Assembly (NCBI RefSeq): GCF_958298935.1
Contig: NC_084921.1
Span: forward strand, 48,595,001-48,659,000
Direction: 5' to 3'
DNA length: 64,000 bases
From: Phragmites australis
Lineage: Eukaryota > Streptophyta > Magnoliopsida > Poales > Poaceae
Positions 1-9,600 of this stretch are shown here, one piece after another (the first letter of the stretch is position 1; every line of letters starts with the position of its first letter). Below the pieces are notes generated by a model that did not search any database, was not told the DNA's origin, and saw nothing but the letters and a program-made list of their open reading frames with translations. The translations under genes were made by a program, and so were the position numbers.

Positions 1-304
1 TGTTCTCGCATGTTGAACGAGTAACGGTTGGATACACATGTATTTTTTTTCAAATTGGCACATATTCTTGAAAATATTAAAAAATATATATATATATAAA
101 ATTCTAAAATACACTTTGCCAATACCATCAACGGCCCAATGTGGAACGTGATTGGACTTTTCTGCTGTCTAGCCCGAGCTTTAAGGCTTTCACGGTTACT
201 CAGTTCCTAAGACTCACTGGCCTAAGCCATAAATTCCACAAAGAACGTCGGGTAGGTCTGCAGAGTTTTTTCTTAATACCTTTTTAACTTAAAAAATGTA
301 AAAA
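1..304. other. AT-rich stretch, no gene seen
   Basis: The sequence is low-complexity and AT-rich, with a short TA run near position 90. I see no coding potential or RNA gene. Confidence 0.5.
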
Positions 305-775
305 AATGTGCCCATTTTAAAATTTGGTAAAAATAGATGCTTCTCCCCGTTTAATGGGGAAGAAATATTTATTGTCCATCCACCGAGTGATAAATTTAAA
401 AATCACAAAAATATCGTGTTACAATACTCTCGATCTTTAAAACACTATCGAAATATTCATGAAAAATTCTTTAAAAAAAATTTATGGTGTAGAAGATACC
501 ATCATCTAGCGCTCCGCAATTACTTTTTTTCCTCATAGTAGAGGTAATTATTTGATCTAAAATTTTGTGAAGTGCTAGATGATAGCATCATCTACATCAT
601 ATTTTTTAGAATTTTTATGACTATTTCGATAGTATTTTGATGGTTGAGGGCATTGGAACATCATAGTTTTGTGATTTTTAAACTTATTGCTTGTTCAGTG
701 GGTAATTTTTACTTCTCATCAACTGAACGAATGAAAGACACATTTTCTTGCAAATTTTTAAAATGTTCGCATAAT
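305..775. mobile_element. Fold-back (long inverted repeat) element
   Basis: The left arm (about 305-515) and right arm (about 565-775) are imperfect inverted repeats of roughly 200 bp. Matched blocks include an 'AAATTTAAAAATCAC' type block near 390 and its complement near 675. At the centre, the CATCATCTAGC blocks near 500 and 570 face each other. A 76-codon open frame across the left arm is a by-product of the repeat. The structure fits a non-autonomous MITE or fold-back transposon. The exact ends and target duplication are not clear. Confidence 0.6.
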
Positions 776-1307
776 TATATATATATTTTTAATATAAATA
801 AATAAATTCAGGTGTGCAACGTGATAATTTTTCTGAACTGTTTGGTGTCACCGCGAAACATTTTCATTTTTTAATAATACAATAACATTTGTCAAGCCAT
901 CTCAGCCTCTACATCCGGACACATCCGATAATTTTACAAAGTATTTACTATGATGTAGACTTCATCTACCATATAGCCACAATTTGCCCTCTAATGAAAG
1001 GAGATATAACAAATAACAAAGGTCCATTATGATGCACTTATTGTATTGCTAAACCTTTTATTTTTTTCATTATTTTTTAGGGGAGGGCGTAGGAGATAGT
1101 ATTCGTGGGAACGAGAATTTTCACTGAACCACTAATTGACGCAACAAGCTGTCAGATAATATATTGACACTTTTTACTTACAACATATAAATTGCAATCG
1201 ACCTATGAACTACAGTTAACGAGGAATTACATGTCATGATCAAATTCCAAAATTTTGGTCAAGAATCCAAACACCATGTACAACACCGAATCACCATGAA
1301 CATGTAG
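776..1307. other. Intergenic, probable 3' flank of the zinc-finger gene
   Basis: AT-rich sequence without a coding frame. The right part should contain the 3' UTR of the minus-strand zinc-finger gene. Confidence 0.4.
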
Positions 1308-1832
1308 CTATACAAGCAGGTTGAGCAGCTGAGGCTCCGAGCTACTGTGATCCCCCGAGGGTTCTTGGCCATCGCCGCCATCGCCGTCCTCCAACGGAGG
1401 GAAGTTGAGGTCCAGCATGGCCTGCTCCGGCTGCGCCGGGCCATCGGTCACGGCTGGCGGAGCCTCGCCCCTGTGCCGGCGCATGTGGCCTCCGAGCGCC
1501 TGGCCCATGGAGAACTCGAGCCCGCACACGGCGCACTCGTGCACCCGCGCCCTGCTGTCCCTCTCGGCCGCGCCCGAGGCGCCCGCCGGGTCGCTGAGCA
1601 TCCGCGCCTGCAACCGCGTGTGGCTGGTGCGGTGCCCGCCGAGCGCCTGGAACGACGGGAACCGCCTGCTGCACGTCTTGCACTCGAACACGCCCTCGGT
1701 CGCCATCGCTCTCCTGCTGCTCGCGTTCGTCGACGGCGCAGGCGACGACAGCGAGAGCAGCGCGTCGTCGGCGTGCACCCGGAGGCTCTCCATCTCCTTG
1801 CTCTCCTCCGCTTCCTGCCTCGTAAGCGTCAT
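1308..1832 (-). CDS. C2H2 zinc-finger transcriptional repressor, ZAT type
   Basis: The single-exon 174-residue protein has two plant-type C2H2 fingers at residues about 49-71 and 98-120. Each carries the QALGGH signature in its DNA-contact helix. A DLNFPP EAR motif lies at about 141-146, and the C terminus ends in a leucine-rich tail. In this family the fingers bind AGT-core DNA in the nucleus and the EAR motif recruits TOPLESS-type corepressors. The genes are usually intronless and stress-induced, and size and layout here fit ZAT11/ZAT12-like members. I chose the first ATG (MTLTR); a second ATG 14 codons in (MESL) is possible. The other long frames over this stretch are shadows of the GC-rich exon. 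I cannot assign the exact ortholog. Confidence 0.93.
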   Translation of the reverse strand: MTLTRQEAEESKEMESLRVHADDALLSLSSPAPSTNASSRRAMATEGVFECKTCSRRFPSFQALGGHRTSHTRLQARMLSDPAGASGAAERDSRARVHECAVCGLEFSMGQALGGHMRRHRGEAPPAVTDGPAQPEQAMLDLNFPPLEDGDGGDGQEPSGDHSSSEPQLLNLLV

Positions 1833-1927
1833 CAGGATCCACGGATCGATCCCTGATTCTCTCCTTATTAACGAACTGATAAAAAAATTCCACCACGTAC
1901 CCGCACCGGCGCACGTACGTGTGTTGA

Positions 1928-1936
1928 TATTTAAAC
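1928..1936 (-). promoter_or_regulatory. Probable TATA box of the zinc-finger gene
   Basis: On the minus strand this reads TTTAAATAT, about 95 bp upstream of the start codon, which is a normal distance for a plant TATA box with a short 5' UTR. Confidence 0.45.
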
Positions 1937-2819
1937 CGAGCCACGCCGTGCGTTCTTACTGGGCACGATCGAGTATGGGCTCGGGAATGTGTGATAGAAG
2001 AGTCTTTCACGTCAGGTTTTTTTCTATGTGCGCGCGCGCGAATTCGCCAAGGTCGCACTCGTACGTATCACATCTGGTCACCCGTGGCGCTTCGGATCGG
2101 AACACATGGTTAGGTACGTGAAAGGTTGCGTGCTTTGCCGCGCGTGTCCAGAAGCTTTTGGACTACATCCAGATGGCTAGCTCATCCTGGTGGCATCGCA
2201 AGAATTCGATCGTACGTGACTGCGTCTGGACCCGGCCGCAGTTTCTCGTGGACTTTCCACTGGCCGGTACGGTTCTTCCAAGTGCAGGATGAACAACAAA
2301 TCACGGCTACATGCAAAAAGAAAATGGAACGCTAGCTTCATGCGACGTCACTTGCCAGTGACAATCTCGTCCAGAACACATCAACTCTCCGTGTGCGTAT
2401 GGACGATCAGTCAATTAGAGAGTATATACTTGTTTTCATCCATTTGTGCGTGTACTTCGCTTGTACACATACATATCTTGACTATTTATTCCGTGATTGT
2501 ACGAACATATCTTGATGAATCACAAGTGCTGTTACCATTTCTTCACGGCAGATAAGACGGTGCTGATAGCTTGTGAACTGCAACGCGAATGGTATCCATC
2601 GGCGTTTACCGAAGAAAAAAAAAGTTCCATGGTTTAAGCGCGCGGCGGGTGTAAGGACCACGTCGCGGCCGCGGCCGCGAGTCCACACAGTGGCGGACGT
2701 AAGCTGTGATGCACGGATGCGCGAAGCCAAGCAACGGGGAGAGTGTAGGGGGAGCCGACGAACGGTCACTTCGCCTGCTTGTGCGCTGGACTGTGAGGGT
2801 TAGGTGGCTCACTTGGTTA
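1937..2819. other. Upstream region of the zinc-finger gene, no gene seen
   Basis: Mixed-composition sequence holding the promoter side of the minus-strand zinc-finger gene. The short open frames show no recognisable domain. Confidence 0.45.
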
Positions 2820-3224
2820 AGATCATCTTCAACAGCTACATCAAATTTTCATCCTAAAAATATTATTATAGTATCCTCTATTATTATTATAGCATCCTTT
2901 ATTTTTTTCATCTCTAGCAGCTACCCTATTTTCTACCTTTTACTTTTTTTTCTCTTCAGTCCCGCTGTCAGCCTCTCTGAACAGTACAGTACAGTGTTGC
3001 TACAGTTACCGACGCTGTTTTCATCTTCGGGCCCACTAGCAGTATTTGTGAACAGTGTGCTACAGTAACTCCGCAGATTTGAGGCCCATGCTCTCTCTCC
3101 GCAGTACTGTAGAACTGACGCTGTTTTCTTCTTCCAGCCCACTAGCAGCCTCTGTGAACAGTGACTCGCAAAACACTGTACCACCCGAATCTGCAAATTT
3201 GCTTCCTCTACTGGAGATGGTCTG
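2820..3224. mobile_element. MITE, copy A of a family also at 27995-28331
   Basis: The left end reads GATCATCTTCAACAG and the complement of the right end reads GACCATCTCCAG, giving imperfect terminal inverted repeats. The AT-rich left half (repeated 'ATTATTATAG' and 'CATCCT' blocks, then TTTTTTCATCTCTA) is shared with the copy near 28.0 kb. The right half contains an internal tandem duplication with a period of about 106 bp (starting near 3011 and 3117), each unit ending in GTGAACAGTG. TAA precedes the left end, so a three-base target duplication (PIF/Harbinger type) is possible but not proven. Confidence 0.6.
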
Positions 3225-3483
3225 AGAGGCAACAGCCGTAAAGGAGGAGCAGGCGTTGCCTAGAAACGAAAGCATAAAGAACAGAAGAATGGATCCCTTT
3301 CGTCCTCCTCCGGCTGCTTCTCCATCGGATTTCGATCCTCTGATTTTACCGATGGGTGAAGTCAGGTGACTTCAAACTTCTGTAGACCGTTGGATCGTAG
3401 ATAGATAGATCAGATGCACTGCTACAGTGTAACGGATACAGTAAAAATTGATACAGTAAATATCACTTGAGTTTGATTGGTAT

Positions 3484-3948
3484 CTACTTGTAACAATTAG
3501 AGCATAGAAAACATATGTGTGTACAAAGCATGTCATACATGATGGACTCGATAACGGAAATATACAGGATCACACTCTTTCTCTCAACCTCATTAGGTGT
3601 CGAAGGACACTGACTCTTACTGAGAGTGATACCATGTGATATTGGGAAGAAACCTTTCTTAGAATCATGTATATTGAACATTTTCAATACCTTATCAATA
3701 TATGTATTCGGGCTTAATCCGTTTAGCCTTCTCGATCTATCTCTATTGATCTTTATGCCTAATATGTATGTTGCCTCTCCATAATCTTTTGTTGAGAAAC
3801 TCTTTTGCAACGAAGATTTGACAGCATTAAGCATTGAAATATCATTTTTGATTAATAACATGCCATCTATATAAGACCAGAAACATAAGTATGCTCCCAC
3901 AAACCTTTTTGTAAACATAAGGCTCTTCTTCATTCTTGATGAAATCAA
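3484..3948 (-). pseudogene. Decayed Ty1/copia reverse-transcriptase fragment
   Basis: The 154-codon frame matches the C-terminal half of a copia reverse transcriptase. It keeps a Y-I-D-G version of the catalytic YVDD box, then the KDYGEATYILGIKI block, the D-R-S-R-R block and the SIMYDMLCT block. The second catalytic Asp is Gly and several conserved positions are altered. No integrase or RNase H continues on either side, so this is a dead fragment, inserted opposite to the downstream ENTH gene. Confidence 0.85.
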
Positions 3949-4259
3949 ACCCTTTGACCACTTTATTAAAACGAAGATTTGATCAAGATCGAGAAGTTGC
4001 TAGAGGAGTTAGACGCGCACGACATTGGAGCAGTCTACTTCAACTCTTCTTTCGCTGCACTGCTCGTCGAGTGGTAACGATCTATGATCTCCTACATGCA
4101 TGGTTTTCTAGGTGAGTGCGGTGGATTTTTTTTGTTTTTAGGCTAGCGTAGCCAACCCGTTCCCCAATATATATATGTGACCGGTACAAATCCATTTATG
4201 TATGCCAAAAATAGCGTTGTACCAATTTCTATAGAGACCTTGCAAAAAGAGCCAAAAAC
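3949..4259. other. Repeat-derived spacer, no gene seen
   Basis: Sequence between the copia fragment and the LTR-like motif cluster. It has no coding frame of note and probably belongs to the same decayed insertion. Confidence 0.35.
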
Positions 4260-4570
4260 TGACTTTCACACGCCAGAATGTCCGCTAAACAAATCATTGA
4301 ATGCTGGACCTTTTCTGATAAAAAAACTGGTTTCTAAACGCTGGAAGGTCCAATGTTGACAAAATTGTACTTGTTGAACTATATTTGAACATCTTTGATT
4401 TTGTTGCCTCTTACTGAGTGCCGGAACGTCCAGTGATGACAATGAGCAGATGTCGGACCATTTGCAGGGGGACTTCACACAACACATACCACTAAGCACC
4501 GGATGATCTGCTGAGGAGAAAGCAGAGAGCACTGGATAATCCGATGATAAGAAAAAGATTCTGCTAAACT
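4260..4570. repeat. LTR-like cluster of diverged 'CTGGA-GGTCC' motifs
   Basis: Short related blocks recur every 30-60 bp: GCTGGACC, GCTGGAAGGTCC, GCCGGAACGTCC, TGTCGGACC, CACCGGATGATC, CACTGGATAATCC. Reiterated, score-like motifs of this kind are found in LTRs of some grass copia elements, which agrees with the copia fragment next door. I see no LTR ends. Confidence 0.35.
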
Positions 4571-5033
4571 AAAATCTCTCGCTGAGTCTAAACTTCAGAT
4601 GGCCACAAGACAAAAACACATGTTTAGACCAGTTTGAATGAAGCCTTACGCACTCAAACACTCATTTGCAAATATTTGCTAAATGGCTACCTTATAATGG
4701 TTTTGAAATAGAGAATAAAAACCAAAAAAAGAGCGAGAAAACTCCAAGAAAATGTTTGAGTCATATTTCCTATGAATTCAAAGATTAAAGCTTTAAATTC
4801 GCTAGGACATGACCCAATAATCATTAAGCACTGACACCTTTTTAATCATACTTATAAAGGTGTATGTCCATATTAAGAGCAAACAACAATCTCAAAGAGT
4901 GATATTCTCATTTGTGATCTTTCTACCGCCAATGATTGAATAAATTTACATTTAAGGTAAATTGAAGAATCATGATAATATTGTAAATAATGAAAAATTA
5001 TGTAAAGTCAAGCTGAGACTTGAATTACATAGT
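4571..5033. other. AT-rich intergenic, no gene seen
   Basis: AT-rich sequence with no sustained open frame or recognisable element. Confidence 0.4.
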
Positions 5034-5300
5034 ATAGACCTCAGATTATGTAACTAATACGTTGAAGATAATTACTAAAAATGGTGTAGATCTTGCAGTA
5101 GTAGGAAGCATAATGCGATATTTCTCAGTAGATGCCTATGTTCCTATTATCTTGTGTTATGCTAAGTAGAATGTTTGGAAGAACACGTTGAAGGTAAGCA
5201 TTAAGTCAATGTGATAAAATGTAGACCTCACAGTAATAGTGGATAATCTACAAATATGCAGTAGATGCTATAGTTCTATTACCTTATGTTTCGTCAATAT
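5034..5300. repeat. Degenerate tandem repeat, period about 126 bp
   Basis: Blocks beginning ACGTTGAAG occur near 5060 and 5186. Each is followed by GTAGA(T/C)CT(T/C), CAGTA and CAGTAGATGC blocks at matching offsets, and an earlier partial unit lies near 5034. The copies are well diverged, so the duplication is old. Confidence 0.4.
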
Positions 5301-5529
5301 TAAATTTAGGTAATCACTTAAAAATTGCATTAAATTTTACTTTGAATTAAGCTTTTTGCGTGAGCACATTGGGCTTAATTAAATTGAGTGCAGAATGTAA
5401 ACTTTGTAATAAAGAAAAATAATTGTAAAATAAACAAAGATTGCTAAGTAAACTATATGTTATAGGAATTGCATGAAGCGAACACATGGAAGAGTGCAGG
5501 ATTCCAAATAACACAGGGTTTGGAATGCA

Positions 5530-6840
5530 TATTTACATGATGTAAATGTGTACAGTACAATATTCATTAAACCTGAGGCCTTGGTTGTAAAATAGATAAC
5601 TGAACTACACACAATGTTGTAAATAAGATATAGCCTAAGGGCTTTTTGTTAAAAATGGCCAAAACCACTAGAAGCCACATGGGCTGAGGAAACTTGGGCT
5701 GAGGCCCAGGCAGCGTTTTGGCCCGACCGGCCCAAGCGAGGGGACGGCTCGCACCATATAAATGCGGTGAGGGTGTGACAGTTAGGGTTTGCACCCGCCC
5801 CTCCCGCTCGGCCACCGCAGCCGCCTCGCTATAGCTTGCCACCCCTCCTGCGCACTCCGCGCGCGCTAGTTCCTGGAGTAGGGGAGGCCAAGGGCCTCTG
5901 GGTTCCATGAGCCCCACCTAAGGCCTGGGCGACGGTGGACCACCGCCGTCGTCGTACGCCTGGGGTGACGTGCTGGTGGAGGGGGCTCAGTATGAGTGCT
6001 TGAGGTGGTGGCATCGGTGAAGAAGGGTAGGCTTCCACGTCGAGCTTCCAGCGTGCCGTCGTTGGTGCCAAAGGCGACAGTGGGCAGTGCAGCATCAGTG
6101 GAGGCTGAGGTGGAGGTCTCATTGGAGGATGCCTTCTCCACATTGAGGCTAGAGTCAATAATGGCCGGCACAAAGGAAGATGCAGCCGCCATGGTGCCCT
6201 AAGTCCAGCTGGATTCCATTCCGGCCACTGTGAAGGACACCATTGTAGGTGGTCCTATAATGGGGTGAGGGCCGGCTTAGATGCTGATCCTGGCAGCAGC
6301 CATGGATCCCTATTCATCTCCTATCAGCGAGTTGAGGTCAAAGCCACGGGAAGACGATGGAGGGGCGTAGTCTGCCATGGTGCCAGGGAGAAGACGGTCG
6401 TGACGGATCCTGAAGATCCAATTTCGGTGAATTTGGTTCTTAGAGGAGACCACATTGATGGAGCCTGGAGCAGCCGCCGTTGCTTCTTCTCATGGAGCCG
6501 ATGACAGAAGGGAGTCCCCGCCCGGAGGAACGACCGGGGTGTTTCCTGGGGAGGCCGTCGGGGAGCCAATGCTTGGAGGAGCAGGTACTATGACGGGCAT
6601 GGCCGATGCAGGAGTGTTAGTGACATGTACTGGAATGGTGGTACGTCCACGGTGACAAGCACGACCACGGCGACGAGCATGACCACATGAAGCCGTAGTA
6701 CGGGCGACATCTTTAGCCACGGTGGGAGCCATGGCGGCGTGTAACAATCGATAGCGGTAGGACGAGGAAGATGGTCGTCTCCAGCGACACATGAATGGAA
6801 GGTACGGGGTTGCCATCGATTGGGCAGTGAGAGCAAGTTG
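5530..6840. other. GC-rich, non-coding repeat-like stretch
   Basis: Base composition jumps to GC-rich near 5.7 kb. A TATAAATG box is near 5757, followed by a GGGTTTGCACCC segment and then a long run with frequent stops in every frame. This resembles the leader and gag-side part of a decayed retroelement, but I cannot assign a family. Open frames on both strands are short and have no recognisable domain. Confidence 0.3.
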
Positions 6841-7851
6841 TCATGCTTATCCAGATGGATTTTGAGGCCAATTAGCCTGTGTTCTTACTTTCGTCTGGTG
6901 TTTACATTATATAGTACATAAACCATCATGTTTGTGACCGTTTGGATTGGTAACTATTAATTAGTTACTCTCTAATTGGTCATATGACAACAAAGGACAT
7001 CTCTTCGTAACACTTTCTACTGCGAAACCCCGAGTCCATAGGCTGCTCTACGCACCGAGTGACGTGGAATGTCGCCGCCAGACGTTCATTGCAAATCATT
7101 CTAGAGGCCTTAGTTCCCATCGGTTCTATCACTCTTTGGCTATAAAAATTAGAAAGGGCTAGCCATCATCCTGAAAAGAAGCATCACCTTCCTTTTGTTC
7201 TCACACATGCCTAACGTCGTCACACTGATGCGATAGAGACACGGCACGATGTAAAAAAATAGGGATAATTGCAAAGAAATCACTACTAAATAATATTATT
7301 GCAAGCTTACACTAGAAAATTACAAAAATAACATTAAAACTGTTATTCGAGTGATATCTTTGCAAAAAAATAAAAAACGAGAGAGTTATTTGCAAATGCC
7401 AAAAACTAAGTAGGGGACCAGGACCGGCTGCCCCATCCGGGAGCCGTCGGCACACGGCGAGAGCGTCACGCGCGCAGGCCGACCGCACCACGTGACCTCG
7501 GCAGCGGCCTCCTGTCCTGTACCGGCACCACGGGATGCGGATTCAAAATTCTAACGCGCTGCATCCGCCGGCTGACGTTTTGTCACGGTCGCCCATCCAG
7601 TCCGTTCCACCCCCACTTCGACGAAGGTTGAACGCTTCAAAGTCCGCGATCGGAGCGCAGCGCGGCGCGCTCTTCTCCCCATCCATTAAGCTCGCCCAGC
7701 GACTCCACCCCGTTGCCTGTGCGTGGCGTGCGTCACTCGAGCTCGAGGAGGTGGTTCGGTTGCGCTCCCAACGGCTCGACCGGCCTCGTACCGCTTGTTC
7801 GCTAGCGCTCGTGTGCGGAGTGGTTGCTGGCCGGCCGCCGCGCGGGTGAGC
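6841..7851. other. Upstream region of the ENTH gene
   Basis: AT-rich sequence to about 7400, then a sharp rise in GC content into the promoter and 5' UTR of the ENTH gene. No other gene is supported; the short GC-rich frames here on both strands are shadows. Confidence 0.45.
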
Positions 7852-7866
7852 GGGCGGGCGGGCGGG
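7852..7866 (+). promoter_or_regulatory. Potential G-quadruplex near the ENTH gene transcription start
   Basis: Four GGG runs separated by single C residues lie about 130 bp upstream of the ENTH start codon, on the coding strand. A fifth GGG run is just upstream at 7844-7846. The spacing matches the strict intramolecular G-quadruplex pattern. Whether it is in the 5' UTR or promoter depends on the transcription start, which I cannot see. Confidence 0.5.
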
Positions 7867-7995
7867 CATACCGATATAGGGAGATAGCGAGCTAACTCAC
7901 AGCTCTTGTTCCGTCGCTCGTTATCTCCTCTCGCCCACCTCGGCGGCAGATCGGTCGGGACAGAGAAGGAGGGTGGTTGTCTCCTCTTGCCCACC

Positions 7996-8944
7996 ATGGA
8001 CGCGCCCTTCTTCAACGAGCTCAGGCGGCAGGCGTCATCCTACCTCACCGGCAAGATCCGCTCCGCGCGGCTCGCGCTCACCGACGTCACCCCGACGCAG
8101 CTGTGAGTTAGCTCGCTAACCTTCGTGGTTGTATAAGTGCGTGATCAATCGTATCTCGCGGCGTTCACTCTGCTCATCACGTTTTGCCCTTTTGGCGTGT
8201 AGGATGACGGAGGAGGCGACGAACGGGGACGCGTCGCCGCCGAACGTGAAGACGATGGGCCTCATAGCCCGGCAGGCGTTCGAGATCGACGAGTACGTCA
8301 GGATCTCGAACATCCTGCACAGGCGCTTCGCGAGTTTCGACAGGAAGCAGTGGAGGGAGGCGTACAAGGCGCTCCTCCTCCTGGAGCACCTCCTCACGCA
8401 CGGCCCCCGGAGCGTCGCCTTAGAGTTCCAGAAAAACAGGGAGGTCATCGAGCGGATGACCACCTTCCAGCACATCGACGAGAAAGGGTAAGCATGTCCA
8501 TACGCGCGCGTGCTCACATGGCGTTGTGCTGCTGATGCGATCCGTGAACTCTGCCGCAGATTCAACTGGGGCCTGACGGTGAAAAGCAAGTCGGAGCGCG
8601 TGCTGAAGCTGCTGGAGCGCGGCCCGTTCCTGGAGGAGGAGCGCGAGCGGGCGCGCAAGATCGCGTGCGAGATCAAGGGCTTCGGCAGCTTCAACCTCGG
8701 CAACGCCTCGCGCGCAGTCGCGCAACCGTCCGGTGACGACAGCAACCGCTACGGCCGGAGCAACTCGCAGTTCGAGGAGCGGTGGAGACACGACGACGGC
8801 GACGACGGCGACAAGGAGAACCTGATAGCCAGGCCGGAGCCGCGGGTCGGGCGGGAAGCGCAGGTGGAGGAGCCGCACCACCGCCACCCGTTCCACGGGT
8901 TCGTGCAGCAGCGGCCGGAGGCGATGCTGCTCCTGAGCCAGTGA
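7996..8944 (+). CDS. ENTH-domain (epsin-like) protein
   Basis: Three exons, 7996-8102, 8203-8487 and 8560-8944, join in frame to give 258 residues; all introns are GT-AG. The ATG sits in a good context (CCACCATGG). Residues about 20-175 form an ENTH domain, with the usual T-x-x-L-M-T-E-E-A-T-N segment, an R-x-W-R-E-A-Y-K-A-L-L-L-L-E-H-L-L helix and a final K-I-A-C-E-I-K-G-F-G-S-F. ENTH domains bind phosphoinositides and link membranes to clathrin adaptors, so a role in vesicle budding at the Golgi, endosome or plasma membrane is likely. The tail is short, acidic and Arg/His-rich. It lacks the long Gln/Met-rich region of full epsins, so this is one of the small plant ENTH proteins. Single-residue naming of the ortholog is not possible. 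Confidence 0.93.
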
Positions 8945-9251
8945 TGGGGTCAGTCGGTTGGTGTGGTGGTGATGTGAAAAAAAAAAACACGTGTGCTGAA
9001 CTAGCCTTTCTCCCTTCTCAAAGCCTGCAAGATCAGTGGTTTGCTGACACTGCTGCGTAATGCTTGGGTACTCTCTGATGTTCTCATGGTTTCTGTTAGG
9101 CATGCTTCGCGATGTATAGCTGTTTGGCCTTGTAAATTTCTATCCCGCAGTTCAGATGCCTGGATGTACGAGGAGAGATCATCTAGACCAATTTTCGAGC
9201 TTCCAGCCAAACTTCTAGTAAATTTACTGTGATACAGATACCTAAGATAGC

Positions 9252-9295
9252 TACCCTGCTCACCGGAGGCGGTTACCCTGCTCACCGGAGGCGGT
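9252..9295. repeat. Perfect 22-bp tandem duplication
   Basis: A 22-bp unit starting TACCCTGCTCACC and ending GGCGGT occurs twice head to tail without a mismatch, about 300 bp downstream of the ENTH stop codon. Confidence 0.9.
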
Positions 9296-9344
9296 TCCTC
9301 TACACGTAATAGTACAAGATGACTTCGTCGCCTATTTTAACCAA

Positions 9345-9600
9345 ATCCAACAGGTTCCCTTCGCGGTCTAGATTCCCGTCGTGAAGAGATTTCCGTTTCC
9401 TCTCTCAACAGTTTCCCTTCACGACAGAATTCCCAGGGTCATTCCCTTCAGGACGGAATTATCTCTCCGTTCCCTTCGTGATTCCCCTCGGAGTGAAGCT
9501 GTTGGAGATAAGAGGAAATAAAGGGAATGAGAATAGAGAAAGAAATCGGGAAGGAAACGAAATGAAGAAAATATGGTTGAAGTAGTCAAACAAGGCAGGG
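9345..9600 (+). mobile_element. MITE-like repeat, copy 1 (second copy inverted at 21390-21640)
   Basis: This about 255-bp block is built from TTCCCTTC(G/A)CG and CGACGG-type pieces in both orientations and has a central ATTCCCAGGGTCAT. The same order appears, reverse-complemented, at 21390-21640, including the AGAGGAAATAAA(A/G)G block. It has partial self-complementarity but I could not fix the ends or a target duplication. Confidence 0.65.

Noticed and set aside
308..538. 76-codon plus frame near the left edge
   Set aside because: It lies within one arm of a fold-back repeat, is AT-driven (Lys/Asn/Phe-rich) and has no domain.
1342..2121. Long frames of 238 codons on both strands over the zinc-finger gene
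   Set aside because: They are out-of-phase or antisense shadows of a GC-rich exon. Only the 174-residue frame has finger and EAR motifs.
5567..6816. Overlapping 60-116 codon frames on both strands
   Set aside because: None shows a domain or sensible splice structure. The region looks like decayed repeat.
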